Source: Rhabditoides inermis
Lineage: Eukaryota > Nematoda > Chromadorea > Rhabditida > Rhabditidae
Direction: 5' to 3'
Length of the DNA stretch: 64,000 bases
Assembly (NCBI GenBank): GCA_963966185.1
Contig: CAWZYM010000392.1
Coordinates: 227,501-291,500, forward strand
Numbering within the stretch: the stretch's first letter is position 1; the number at the start of each line of letters is the position of its first letter. The notes under the pieces were generated by a model, which did not search any database, was not told the origin of the DNA, and saw only the letters and a list, made by a program, of their open reading frames with translations. Shown in pieces: positions 25,257 through 37,674 of the stretch. A program made the position numbers and the translations under genes.

Positions 25257-28200
25257 CTAGACCTCGACTTTGCCTTCTTGCTGGCCCTCCTCCACCTCCT
25301 CCTTCTTTTCGTCCTCTGGTTTGGGGAAGTACTTCTCAAGGGCAGATTCCAGCTCCGCCTTCATCTGAATCGAAGATATAAATACAAGGAAAAGAGAAGT
25401 CGAATAAAGCTACCTTATCGGTCCTCAGATCCACATATCCCATTCCAATCAGCCGTCCGTGTTTCTTGTTCGCGTGGTTGCGCACGTTGTTGCGATCTTC
25501 AACAACATCATTTCCTTCCTTTCTTCCCCCTCTCTCTCCCACTCACAGTTGCTAGTGAAATGGCAGAGGAAGCATCCGAACGCCTGTTGTGTCCAGGCGA
25601 GGTGTATGACCGCATGCAACTCCTTTTTCATCGACGACCCGCATCGCACCCCGCACTCCTGGAATCAGTCCATACACCACGCCTTCTCCTCCCTCCTCCT
25701 CACCGTGCAATCGTGTGCTCCCCTCGGCCCGAGCTGCTCCTCCTCCGCCTGCTGCTCCCCTTCTTCTCCATCGGGTGCCTCGAGTGTATCATCGAGTGCC
25801 ATCGCCTCCCTCTCTTTTTCATCCTCCGCCTCCCATTGTCGTATTCTCTCCTCTGCCGGGGGAAACAAGCTTGACACGAGATCAGTCAACTCCGAGCGAC
25901 GCTGAAATGCAATGAGTGTGTACTCATGTCCGAACCGCGGTTATCACAACGCACCTCATCTGTCCACAGATCGACGACCATAGCCTTGACTTTGTCTCTG
26001 CCTCCCGTGGCCTCTTCCGAGTGCGCATTCTCCAGATGGCTGACGATACTCTGCATGTCTACAACCAACACACCCATCCCCTCCTCTCCCCTTCTCTCTT
26101 CCCACTCACACTTGCTGCTCGTGTCACACAAGGGGCACTTGTATCCGACGAAGTCCAAGTGTTTGATGGCATGCATCTTCTGTTCCGAGGGGGCTGTGTA
26201 CGGCAGCCCGCACTGAGTGCACGCGTGTGCATTGCGCGTCTCTCCCCGCATCAGACGGTGTCTCTTCGGAGTCGACCCCCGCTCCCTCTCCACAGCAGCC
26301 AGGTTGGACAACTTCCAGATGTTCTCAGACTTGCGCTTTCTGCTCTTGCCGGAGGGAGTGGCTGAAGAACAGTCCACTTGTGCCAGCGCTTCTCCACCCA
26401 CCTTCATGCACAGCTCCGGCGGCGACTGCCTGCGGGAAGCACACCATCACCACCTTGTTGATGCGCAGCTTGTCCTGTTCACTCAGCTCTCCGTCGAAAT
26501 CATCGTCCGCCGCGTGCTCGTGTCTATTCTTGAGGTGATCCCGCATTCCGCACGCCTCTGTAATCAAAGTGCATCCATCTCCATTCCTGTCTCCACCTCA
26601 CTCACCCCAGCATCTGTACTCGCAGTGTTTGCACTTGTGCGGCGGCACTCCGTTGAAGTGACGGCGGACCGCGTGGGAGCGAATCGACCCCATGATGCGC
26701 TGCACAGTCACGTCACACTTCTGCAACCAACAACGTCACACCACCATCGCCATTTACGTTTCGTCAACTCACAGCACACTCAATCTTTGCGGTGCCCGGG
26801 AGTATGCAGAGTCTCTGGTGCAGTTCGATCTTGACCGAGTCCTCGTCCTCTTGGGTGATGAGAACCTTTGCGGGTGCTGGTGTCTCGTCTCCCTTCTCCC
26901 CTCGCCGACTCGCCGGAATAGAGGGGAAACAGCGACGGTAGTGCGCCTCCACTTGACTCATCATCTGTGCAAGTAGACCATTGCACAACATCGTCTCACT
27001 CTACTCGCATCCCACCTCAGCCGTTCTCAGATCGATCATTGTCGCGTCTCCATCGGCATGATGGTTCTGTGTATGCTGCTTCGCCTTCGCCAGTCCTCAA
27101 ACACGCCATGTCTCAATCAGTTCAACATGCTAGACTCACTCGTGCTTGTGTATTGGCAGGCGTCGGATGAGCACTTGAAGAGTGGCTGGTCGAAGTGTGC
27201 GAGTGCGTGTTCCCTGGCAGTGCGCAGGGGATAGGCACGGGTGAGACAGAGGGCGCACACGAACAGCCGCTCCTCCTTGCCATCGGGGCCGAGGCGCGTG
27301 AGGGGGGCGGAGCTGGCAGCCGTGCCAGCCTTCTCCTCCACGTCCGATGGGAAGGCGCGCAGCAGCATCTGTCGCGCCTCCTCCCTCGCCTCCTCACTGC
27401 TACCATCCACTACCTCCGCCTCCCCACAGTGAGACGTCGACACGTGCTGCTTGAGACACGACTCGACTGAAAAGAACGATCAGTGAAAAAGACGATCGAA
27501 TATACTCACAGTGGGAGGACTCATCACACAGCGAGCATTTGTACATAGGAGGCAAAGTGAGATGGGTGGAGATGTGAGTGCGCATGGCGGGTAGAAAGCG
27601 ACGTACTTGCATCGCGCACACCTGAAACAGACGATACGGGAGCCGTCTGGTCTCGACTCACTGCACAGTGAGTGGTCTTTGAGGGAGAGTCTTTCGACAA
27701 GACGAGGCGCTGTGTGGTGGTGTGCTGGGGAGTGACTTCGAATCCGCGCATTCTGCCTTTGAAACCTGCTCGGCTGCGCGACTCCGCGGCCGGCGTCTTG
27801 GGCATGCGGGCAGCTCTCTTCTTCTCCATCTCCTCTCCGAAACATTCCCGAAGCGTACCCGCCAGCTCCTCTCTCCACTAAAACACAACGCCACGTTCTA
27901 CCACAATCGTCCTCGCTCCATTCTACACTCACATCATCAGGTCTCGAATCCTCCACTGCTTCCTCCACATTCTCTCCCTCGTGCTTCATTCGGATATGCG
28001 AGTAAACGTCGCCTCGACCTGCAGGGTACATTGTGAGGAAGGCGGTGGGATGGGCAACTGACGGGATGCGATGGCGTTGCATATGCGGCATCGGAACCAG
28101 CGGGGTCGGAGGTGGCCGATAGCATGGCTCTCGAACGACGACACATTCGCACGCACCAGCGCCGTACAGTCCGGCCACTGAAACACACACTCAAGTGTGC

Positions 28201-30580
28201 ATAGCAGACAGTTGTGAGCATACCTTGCAGAAGATCTTTCCGTCCTCTTCCATATAGTTATCTTCGTTACCATCTCCCTTCTCGTCGGCATCGAGAACGA
28301 AACAACGCAGGAAAACGGCATTCAAATACGCATCCAACTAAAGTAGGCATGAAGACATTATTCGAGGTATTCAAGACTCGCCTGGGGAGTGCGCAGATTG
28401 GTGAAAGCGTCTGCCGAATTGTGTTGCTTCACACAGTGCTTCTTCATCGCTTCCGAATCTTAACATCAAAATAATACATACATAACGTATGTAAGGACGT
28501 ATAATGGATGTTGGGATAGCCATCCACATAGTTCTACACTCTTCTAGAACCTTCCTTACTCATCCCGCACTTCCTTAGCGAGTAGACTCCACCTACTCTA
28601 CACTGAGCGCGCCCTCACCCGATCATTCCAGAACCTTCTATGATCTCCCTATATAACTCGGGCGCTCCCTCAATAGACAGTCAGTTCAGTGTGCTCACTT
28701 CCAACTATTGTCCTTCTGGCTACTCCAATAAACCGTTGCATCTACTCGCGTCTTCCCCACTCGGTGCCGACACAACAATGGATAAACGCACGGTTGGAAG
28801 AACTGGGGCATAGGTTGCACTGATATCTGGGTCCTTTGAAGTGTGCAATTGCATGTCTTCGAAGGGCCTTTCGAGACAACACCGCCCCGCATCCGGGAGC
28901 CTGCAACTCACTCTCACACTACACCACCTCAACTCAACCATACCTGACAGGAAATTGCCTCCACCTTACGATTGATAACTTTTCGAATCAGGAGAATGAC
29001 TTTCTGCGCGAGCTTACCGCACTCGGCCTCAGACCAGGTCTAAACACGCACATAAAACCACAATAATCACCTAACACCCAGTACCTTCTCTATCACCACA
29101 GGATCGTACTTCTTCGTCTTCTTGGCAGCCACTTCTTCGTCCTACAATATGCACAAAAACTTAGAATTAGATAGATTTTACACACCTCGAACTTGGTGTT
29201 ATTGTCGATGCCGTATTCTCCAAAACACTGCTGGACAAGACTGTCGAGGTCCTCCTCGGACTGCAACCACCTATTAACAATCGAGTACCCTCTTCCTCTC
29301 CCACCGTCTTGTCCCTCTTATCCTCTACCGTATCCTCCGGCGTTTCCGACGAGTGCATCGCCCGCGCGTGCATCAACAGATCACTCTTCACTGCAATACA
29401 CACACTCCATTCCACCTCTCCTTCCTCCCTCCACTCACGCTGTGTTCCAGCGGGACAGAGCCTGCACTGGAAGAGGATTCCCGAGTAGTGAGTGAGTGCG
29501 TGTGCAGCAGCAGCGAAGTAGCCATTGCAGGGCACGGTTCGGTGGCAGAGGGCGCACTTGAGACGGCGGCGGCCGGGGGCGGGCTTCGAGGAGGCGACAC
29601 GACGACGGCCACGAGACTCGTACTCACACTCAGACTCCGAAGAAGACGAATCCTAACAATACGTGGTGGAAACACAATCATGTAGAGCGCACCTCAACAG
29701 CCGTATCTTCCTCATCCGATGTGGTCATGCGCTCATCCTCCTCTTCCTCCTTCATCTCTTCCACGTCGTCTGGATCATCTCTGTCAGTGGACTCCAATAT
29801 CCTCGAAATTCTGAATACGATATCAACTGTCAATATCATACTTGAATACACACCTGTGCTTGCCTTCGCTGAATGGTGAGGAGAGGTAGGAGTGGTCCGT
29901 CGTCTCCATCTCCTCTCCCTGCTGCTTCTGCTGCACACACTCCTCCACATCCTCTCCTTCGTCGTCCGAATCGATTTGGATTAGAGGGATGAGTTGACCG
30001 TCGTTCACAGTTCGATGCGCGGCCATTCCCGAAGGACGCGCACAAATCACAACCTCAAAAACGCGATTCTTTACCAAAAAAACACATCACAATTCTCACC
30101 TTCTGATCGCTGTATTGGAATGGCTTCACATCGAAATCAATGGGATCAGACTCCACCGCACAAAGAGACGTGGACTGAACAATAAACATAATTCAAATAT
30201 CAACGCACAAATGCCCACCTGCGACTCTGTCCCCTGCAACTCCAGTGCGACGGCGGCAGGAGTGTCCTTGTCGGGCTCCTCAGTCTGGCACTCGGTGCTC
30301 TCCCATTCCACTCGCTTCCTCCTCTCGCACTCTGCACACCGGCTGTCTGGGTGAGATGCGTCCCCTCGATGGCATCCGCACTGGCGAGCCCGAGTCGCCT
30401 CCGCCCCGAACAGCACATCTGACACGAAGAACACCTCGCAGATGCCCTTGCGGCGGAAGAACTGCAACACGACTCCCGTCCAGCCTCCCATCTTCCCCCA
30501 CTCACCATCAGCACCTCTCCGGGCAGGGATTCGTCCGTGCCCATTCGAACTACTGCGTACGTCGTTTCACCCTCACCCAT
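25257..30580 (-). CDS. ZF1: multi-C2H2 zinc-finger protein, 8 composite modules
   Basis: Last member of a four-gene tandem family; likely nuclear and nucleic-acid binding, exact function unknown. It starts at the ATG at 30580, one base after a TTTCAG acceptor. The N-terminal domain (about residues 1-55: TTYAVVRMGTDESLPGEVL, then a split exon FFRRKGICEVFFVSDVLFG and CGC) is shared with ZF2-ZF4. An acidic/Ser-rich linker follows, with the motifs ECQTE and DFDVKP. Then come eight modules of paired fingers plus a helical spacer, for example CGAVLSRKALRRHAIAH / CNLCPSSSN / MKKHCVKQH / NLRTPQ, and later VDLRTDKMKAELESALEK ending YFP. Module 4 carries HVSTSHCGEAEVVD. The end is a Glu/Lys-rich tail (GQQEGKVEV) at the TAG at 25257. 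It has many 40-60-bp introns; one is enlarged to 334 bp by a solo LTR. Internal exon borders are inferred by eye. Confidence 0.75.
28504..28782 (+). mobile_element. Solo LTR with 5-bp target-site duplication (BEL/Pao-like?)
   Basis: The 269-bp element at 28509-28777 begins TGTTGGGATAGCC and ends GCCGACACAACA (TG...CA ends, short TGTTG/CAACA inverted termini). It is flanked by identical ATGGA copies at 28504-28508 and 28778-28782. Inside are a TATA-like CTATATAA (about 28648) and an AATAAA (about 28728), both on the plus strand, giving its orientation. No internal retrotransposon region or second LTR is present, so this is a solo LTR left by recombination. The TGTTGGGA start recalls BEL/Pao LTRs, but the family call is tentative. 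It lies in a ZF1 intron, antisense to the gene. Confidence 0.85.
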
Positions 30581-31262
30581 CCTGAAATTCACAATGAGCA
30601 AACGAGGACCACATCGGCTATTGTAAATCATGACATTCGAATACTATGAGCAATCGCGTGGGAAAAACACCAGTTGAATGGGAAGCGAATTCAAAACACA
30701 CAGACATTTCTGTAGCGTCGATTGCAAAAAAAAGGAGCGGATACGACACGAGTGGATTGGATATGCATAGCAAATCAACAGCCAGCGGAAGTGGCAGATA
30801 TAAGAGACTGTACAGTAAAGATCGAGGGCAACAGAACGCAACACCCGCCTGTGGTAATACGAGTACACCGCAAAAACTTTATGAAAACAGATATCTGGTC
30901 CATATGTAATCAGTTGGGATATTGGCAGTGGTCCCGAATAATAAACAAACACGCGTACATTAGGGGAAAATGGAGAGTGAGAGCACACGAGTGGGTGTGA
31001 TGTGATATGTGAACCGTGAAAAGAAAGGCGAAGAAGATTGGCGGGAAAAGAAAGGGGCGTTCCCATGCCCAGTGAATCAAGCACACACCATCTGCATCAC
31101 GCCAGCAAATATCAACAGGACTCAAAACCCGTGAAACACCGAAAAATAGACACATCATGCACCATGTATATTACAACGCTTTATTCAACAACTACACTGC
31201 AACAACAATGAGAACAATATGTCAACTTCCCGTCATGATAACCATATACAACTATGTACAGT
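30581..31262. other. Gap between ZF2 and ZF1
   Basis: 682 bp between the ZF2 stop and the ZF1 start (both minus strand). A plus-strand TTTATT at about 31174 is an AATAAA signal for ZF2. A TTTCAG acceptor touches the ZF1 ATG. No other gene is seen. Confidence 0.5.
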
Positions 31263-34200
31263 CTACATGTCCATGTATTCGTCCTCGCCTTCTATTGAGG
31301 ATGGAGTGGCTGGAGGATTGTCCTCCTTATCCTCCTCGTCCTCGTAGAGCTCATCGACCAACTCGAGTACCTCACTGTCACACTCGGACAACTCCCCGTC
31401 CTCCTTCTCATTCGCCTCTTCCTTGGCCATCACCAGGGTATTCGCATGGCTCTCCTCCTCGACTTCCCCTTCCCTCGCATCTCCATCCTCTTCTTGTCCC
31501 TCGTCTATCATCAGATCTCCTTCCTCCTCCTCTTGCATCGTCGCATCTCCAGTCTTCTCCGGTCCTCCCTGCCCACTCCCATCCCCCGACTTCTCCACCT
31601 GCTTGTCCGACTGTTGCGAGTCTGCAACGACTCGCGACTCACTAGTTCCTTCGTCGGCACAGGGAGTGGGGCTTATGACTCCTCGCTCTTGCTGAATCTG
31701 CTGCGTCTCCACGTCGGCTGAGTGCTCTCCCTCCTCCATCTCACCCGCCATAACAGGTTCCTCCTCCACCCTCTCCGAAGTGATGCTCCCCTCGTCTATG
31801 ACCAGCTCTCCCTCCACCTCTTCTTCGTTCCTGTCCACCCCAGCCACGGCAGTCACCTGTGGAGTGTGTTCCTCCGAATTGGGCACACCAGCATGTTCCC
31901 CGTGATTCGTCTCCGCCGCTGCGTCCACCTTCTCCGTAGTGGCACACGTGTTGTCACGTGGCTCGACATCGTCTCGTTCGTTCACGGAAGACGAGTCGTC
32001 CTTCATTGTGTCTTCCTTCTCCATCTGTTTCTGCTCCTCGATCAGCTTCTCCTCCATTGCCTCGGAGTCGGGTAGGATCAGGTGCTCGTGTGTCTCCTTC
32101 AATTCCACACTCACTCCCTGCACTGCATTGTCCTCGACAGCGCCAGATGATGGCATGAGCATTGTTCCAGCTCCATCCTCCATCCCTTCAAGTTCCTCCA
32201 ACTCCTCCAGCATGTCTTCCACGTTCTCAACAACTGCTCCATGATCCTGATCCTCCATCTCCACCAGGATCTCCAATCCAGCTCCTTCCTCCTCTTCCTC
32301 CTCCTCTATCTGCTTGCTTTCCTCCTCCACGCATGGGAAGTACTTGTTCATAGCAGCGTCCAGCTCGGTCCTCATCTAAACATATCACACTCATAGCTCT
32401 CTAGCCACACCTCACTTACCTGTTCCGTCTTCAGATCGATCGCCGTTCCAACTCCGCCGTGTGCGTTTCGAATGTGGATATCCATGTTGGAGGTATCTAA
32501 ACAAACAAATTGAACTTCATGGTGTGATGAATGCACCGACAGTTGTCCTGTCGGTCGCAGTGAGGACACTGGAACTGTCGGGTGGTCCAGGAGAGATGTT
32601 TGCGGATGCAGTGGATAGTCTGGCGAGACGCAGTCACTCGCTCGCCACACTCCTCAACAATTAGATTAATAAATAAACAATAATCCGTATACTAACTGTA
32701 CACGTATTACGCGGGAAAATATGGGAAGGAGTCTTCTCGGGATTCGCGCTCATCTCAACATGAACAGGCTTCGCTTCCTCCTCGACAGGAAAACAGCGAA
32801 CCATACATTCGTCCAGTTCCGATCGCATCTGAAGAAATCGTTCACCCAAATATATATTCCAAAAGAAGAAAAGGCATTACCTGGGGCGTCTTCATATCGA
32901 CGACGCGTCCGCCACCGTGCTTCGCTTTGATATGAGAAGTCATGTTATCCTCATCTGAATATCCATCATATTATCCAATGTAACGTACGGTTGACGTTGC
33001 AAGAATCCTTACAGTTGTTTGTGGAAGTGCAGTAGGGGCATCCGAAGAGACGATTGGTCCAATGTAGATGCTTGGTGATACAGTGAACTTGTCGGCGCGC
33101 GCGTTGCACTCGCTCCCCGCACACCTCAACACACAGTCCAGCCTCGACCCATCCCCGCTACCCCACCTTGCAGTCGTTCGGATGCGGGGCAGGTATGATG
33201 TGCTCGACCCTCTCCATCTTCTCTGGTTGCTCCCTCATATGACGCTCGCGAGTCTCGTTCGGAGGAAAGCACTCAGCCAACACAGACTGCTGCTCCGCCC
33301 GTCTCTCAAACACACACACATCACACTATCCTTCTCCATCTCCGTTCCCACCTCATCTGTCCACATATCGATCACCAGTTCACTCAGTCTTTCCTTACTG
33401 CCCGTCTCTCCGTGCTTCGAAGTCATGTGTGAGCGAACAGAGCTCAGATCTGAGACACATATTGAAAATATGTCAAGTAAAAGTTGTGAGACTCACGCTT
33501 GGAAATGTATGAGCAGTGAGGGCACTGATATGGATAGAAGTCCATATGAATGATGGTATGTGCGAGTTTGGCCGACGGTCCTTGCGCAACCACGCCACAC
33601 ATCTGCAAATAACGAGAGAAATTGGGAACCAAAAATGTGCATTTACCATACACGAATTAGGCGATAACTGGAGAGGCTGGGATTGAAGAGTATGCTTGTG
33701 CTCTTTTCCTCCAGTCTCCTCCGCAAACACTCGCTTCGTCTTGGACTGCTGCTCCACCAGCTCCTCTTCCTCCCAACCTTCATCCTTCTCCAGATGCTGC
33801 TGCCTCGCTCGCATCTTATCCCTTTTTGCCTTCGAAGGAAAACACTCCGCCATCACGCTCAGCTGCTCCTGTCTCCTCTGAAATGCGCACATTCTCTCTC
33901 TCTCTCTCTCTCTCCTCCCTCTGTCACCCACCTTATCCGTCCACCTGTCTATGATAAGTGTACGGAGCCGAACGAAGTCTCCCATCTCGCCATGCTGTGA
34001 CAACAGATGCTCACGCACCGCTACCTCGTCTCAAACAAATCGTTATTGCTTACAGTCGATGCTACTCACGTTTCGATTCGTAACTGCAGAGGGAGCACGA
34101 GTACGGTCGGAAGTTCATGTGTTGTACGGCATGTGTCTTCTGAGTGGCGGCGGGTACATAACGACGACCACACTTCTGAAAACAACAACACAGTCCACCC

Positions 34201-36644
34201 TATGTTGTCCATGAGCTCTCACCGTGCAATCGTGTATGTTGTCAGAGATGGGTGGGGGAGCCTTGGCATCCTTCTCGATCTTCGTCCTCTTCACAGCATG
34301 CTTGATTGTCGATGGGGTGGCACTTGCCCGTTTCTTCGCCTCGCCCCCGCTTGTCGCCCTCTCGTCCCCCTTCTCCACTAACTCGCATTCACCGACAGGG
34401 AAACACCTTTTGTAGCACGCATCCAGAATCGCCAAAACCTGAAGTCAAATAAAATCCCAAAGTTAATCTGCATACGGCATACCTCCGGTGTGCGCAGGTC
34501 GATGACATCCGCTTCCATTTCCGGGTGTATGTTCTTCATGTGGACGTTAAGTGTCTTCTTCCCTGCAACACACACCCCTATTCCGACTCCTTCCCTCATT
34601 CCACCCACTCTTGGTGCTGAAGTCACAGAGAGAGCACATGAACAGGTTCACTCCCGCGTGGCATATCGAGTGCGAGCGGGCCACAGACACAGAATTGAAC
34701 AAGCCCAGACACTCCTGAATACACATGCCTCATCTCCATCGCCCCTCGTTCCTTAAACGCTCTTACCGTGCAGCGTCTCATGGAGACTGCTGTAGATGGA
34801 GTGCATATGGTATTGGGAGTGGGAGTCCTTGAGGGACGCGGCTTGGTGGGAGGAGGAACTGGAGTAGGCGGGGGAGCTGCGGCCACTCTCTCCTCCAGGT
34901 GGTCACGGAACGCCCGCACAATGCACTTGCGCACATTGGAACGCATCTGCGAAGCATTCTCCTCCTCCCCTCCTTCTCAACACCCCTCCCTTCTCACCTG
35001 TTCGTTCCCCTCGTCGACCACTGCCGCCTCCCCGCAGTGAGACGTCGACACGTGCTGCTTCATCGCAGACTCATCTGACACGAGCCATCGTCATTCAATC
35101 ACACGAGAGCGCACTCACAGTGTGTCTGTTCGTTGCAGTGGGAGCACTTGTAGAAGGGCGGCATGGTGAGATGGGAAGAGACATGGGTGCGCATGGCGGT
35201 CAGGTTGCGACGCACGATCACGGCACACAACTGAACATACACTATGCAATCCATCAGCCCTCCATCTCCACTCACCGAGCACTGCACAGTCGTCAATGCG
35301 GCCGCTGTCTTCTTGAGGTACAGCCTCGGAGGACCGGTCGGTGAAGGCGCAGCTTTCTCGAACAGGCTCGTGCTGCCACTCTTCTTCAACGTCTACAAGT
35401 TAAACATTACTACAGACGTTTTGAATTGCTGCAGACACCTTATTTTCTTCAACATATGGCGGATCGTGACTGTCGTCGTTGTCGTCTTGGAAGGGAGAGT
35501 ATCTGCCTCCCATATCATCCGTCTCTTCCTCCTCCCTTTGCTTCGGCGGGAAGCACTTGGTCACCATTTCCTTTATCTTCTTGTTCGTGTCAGACGTGCG
35601 CAGATCGACGACCTTGGCCTTGTCCTGACCGTGCACTGCTCGGATGTGAGAGAAGAGAGCGGCACGGCCTGAGATAGCACACAGTCATCATCTACACCTG
35701 CGACAGACAACTCACGATTGGAGAGGGTGGAGCAGGCGGAGCATCGGAAGAACTGCGCCGGGAAGTGGACCTGCGCGTGCGAGTGGAAAGAAGAAGAGAG
35801 GACGCTCGCACCGCAACCACGCATCTACAACAGATCGGATGAGCAATGCTCATGGTTGAAGAGCGATCACCTGGCAAACAGCAGAATCCGGAGCCGGGTT
35901 AGCCTTTCGTTTTTTACTCATCTTCTGGTTCTGAGCCTAAACAGAAAGTCATGTACCAATCTTCCTGCAATCCAACATACGACTGTCTGCGGCGTCTCCT
36001 CCGTACCCTTTTCCTCTTCGTCATCCAGAACAATGGGCGAGTCCGTGTTCCTGGGTGGATTATGGGGCGGCTCTCCCTTGACGAAGAGTGGGTGGACAGG
36101 AGGAGGGTGTGGGAGTGCGGGGGAGGGAGAGGGCGAGGCGGTCGCCGACCACGAACCCAGCTGTGGCTTCATGTCCAGAACCATACACGGCGTTCGCATA
36201 GGCGGAGTAGGGTGGGACTGCGAGTCGGGCTGAGCTATCTCCAATCGAGACTCCTCCTGCTTCTCCGTCTGACAGCCCGTCTCCACTCGACTCAGCTTCT
36301 CTCTAGCCCGGCGAGCACACTCAGCACAACTCAACACACACCATCACATCGTCTCTGACCGCCATGCCCACCTCTGTACAGTCTGTGTCTTGGCTGGCGC
36401 TCCCACTCCCAGCAGATGTTCCATATAACACCCACACTTCTTCGCCGTCTGTGCCTCAGTGCCAATCAGAACATCCGTCACAAAATACACGTTGTGGATG
36501 GCCTTCTTGTGGAAGTACTGCAACCGACATCAACATGACTCTTTCGTGTGTCTCTCGTTCACTCACCGTGAGAATCTCTGCGGGCAGTTTGGGATCCTTG
36601 TTCATCCGAATCACCGCATGTAATACTTCTTCGTCATCGTCCAT
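31263..36644 (-). CDS. ZF2: multi-C2H2 zinc-finger protein, 7 modules and long acidic tail
   Basis: Paralogue of ZF1. It starts at the ATG at 36644 immediately after a TGTCAG acceptor. The N-terminal domain reads VLHAVIRMNKDPKLPAEIL, then YFHKKAIHNVYFVTDVLIGT and CGC. The linker has GCQTEK and LDMKPQ motifs and proline-rich stretches (about 36.3-35.9 kb). Seven modules follow, such as CGASVLSSSFHSHAQVH / CSACSTLSN / VVDLRTSD / CFP; CAVIVRRNLTAMRTHVSSH with HVSTSHCGEAAVVDE; and ECGERVTASRQTIHCIRKH with AIDLKTEQMRTELDAAMNK and YFP. The last exon (31263-32375) encodes an extremely Glu/Asp-rich C-terminal tail of more than 300 residues, absent from the paralogues, ending DEYMDM at a TAG. Probably nuclear. 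The acidic tail could be an activation or histone-binding segment, which is inference only. Confidence 0.75.
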
Positions 36645-36934
36645 CTGACACGAGTGCCATCTTGTCCCACTCCACCCATTTATTCCTTCATAAAGATATA
36701 TGCATGCGCAAGGTTGCAAACCTATACAGAATCAAACTTATAAAACCGTAATCACTCATTAACGTTTATTATGTAACGCAGAACAAAACAGAAACATGTC
36801 ATTATTAAAGATATTTCAATTATGATGCAAATTTGCAAATGTATAGCAATAGTGTTCAAAGTGAAAATAGTAGTGAAAACTTGAAAATGAGTCAATCTGT
36901 AAACCAATCTGTAAACTGTAAAGCAAACTCGTGT

Positions 36935-37632
36935 TCTACTCGATACTCTCTTCCTCTCCTTGTATAGGTTGCGCCATCTCCTCCAGCTCTTTTTTCTTCT
37001 CATCCTCAGGATAGCACTGACGCATAACCGCATCCAACTCGGCTCTTTTCTGAAAACATCAATGTCTACTGTCTTCTTGTACACTGTCTCCTCTCGCTCA
37101 CCTCATCAGTCCACAGATCGATGACGAATGACTTGAGACGCTCTCTCGATCCCTTCATGTTGTGACCCTTCATATGGCTCACCATATTGCTCTGATCTAA
37201 AACATAACATGCAACATGTTTCAACTAGACAGTATACGTGTACTCACAGTTGCATGTATACTCGCAGGAGGGGCATTTGTGGGCGACTATGGATGTGTGT
37301 GAGAGGGCGTGGTGTCTTTTCTCCGACGGGGCATTGTACACCAGCTTGTCGCACTTTCTGCAGGCCACCTTCTTCCGTCTGTCCCATACCACACTTTTGC
37401 CACTCTCCATCGAGATTCGCGTTGAGCGAGTCCTTCCAGGCTTCTCCTCTTTCATTGCAATGCCAGCCTTCTCCTCCGCGTCCTCTTCTCCTTCCCCCTC
37501 GCCTTCATCTCGCATGCCACCGAGTCTATGTCGTATCTTCTTAGGAGGCGGCGATTCTCCCCGCACTCTTTCCGCGAGTGGCACCTGGAAAGCAGCATAA
37601 TCTCATCTCCTCTGTCTATTGTCTCTCTCTTA

Positions 37633-37674
<42 letters not shown>

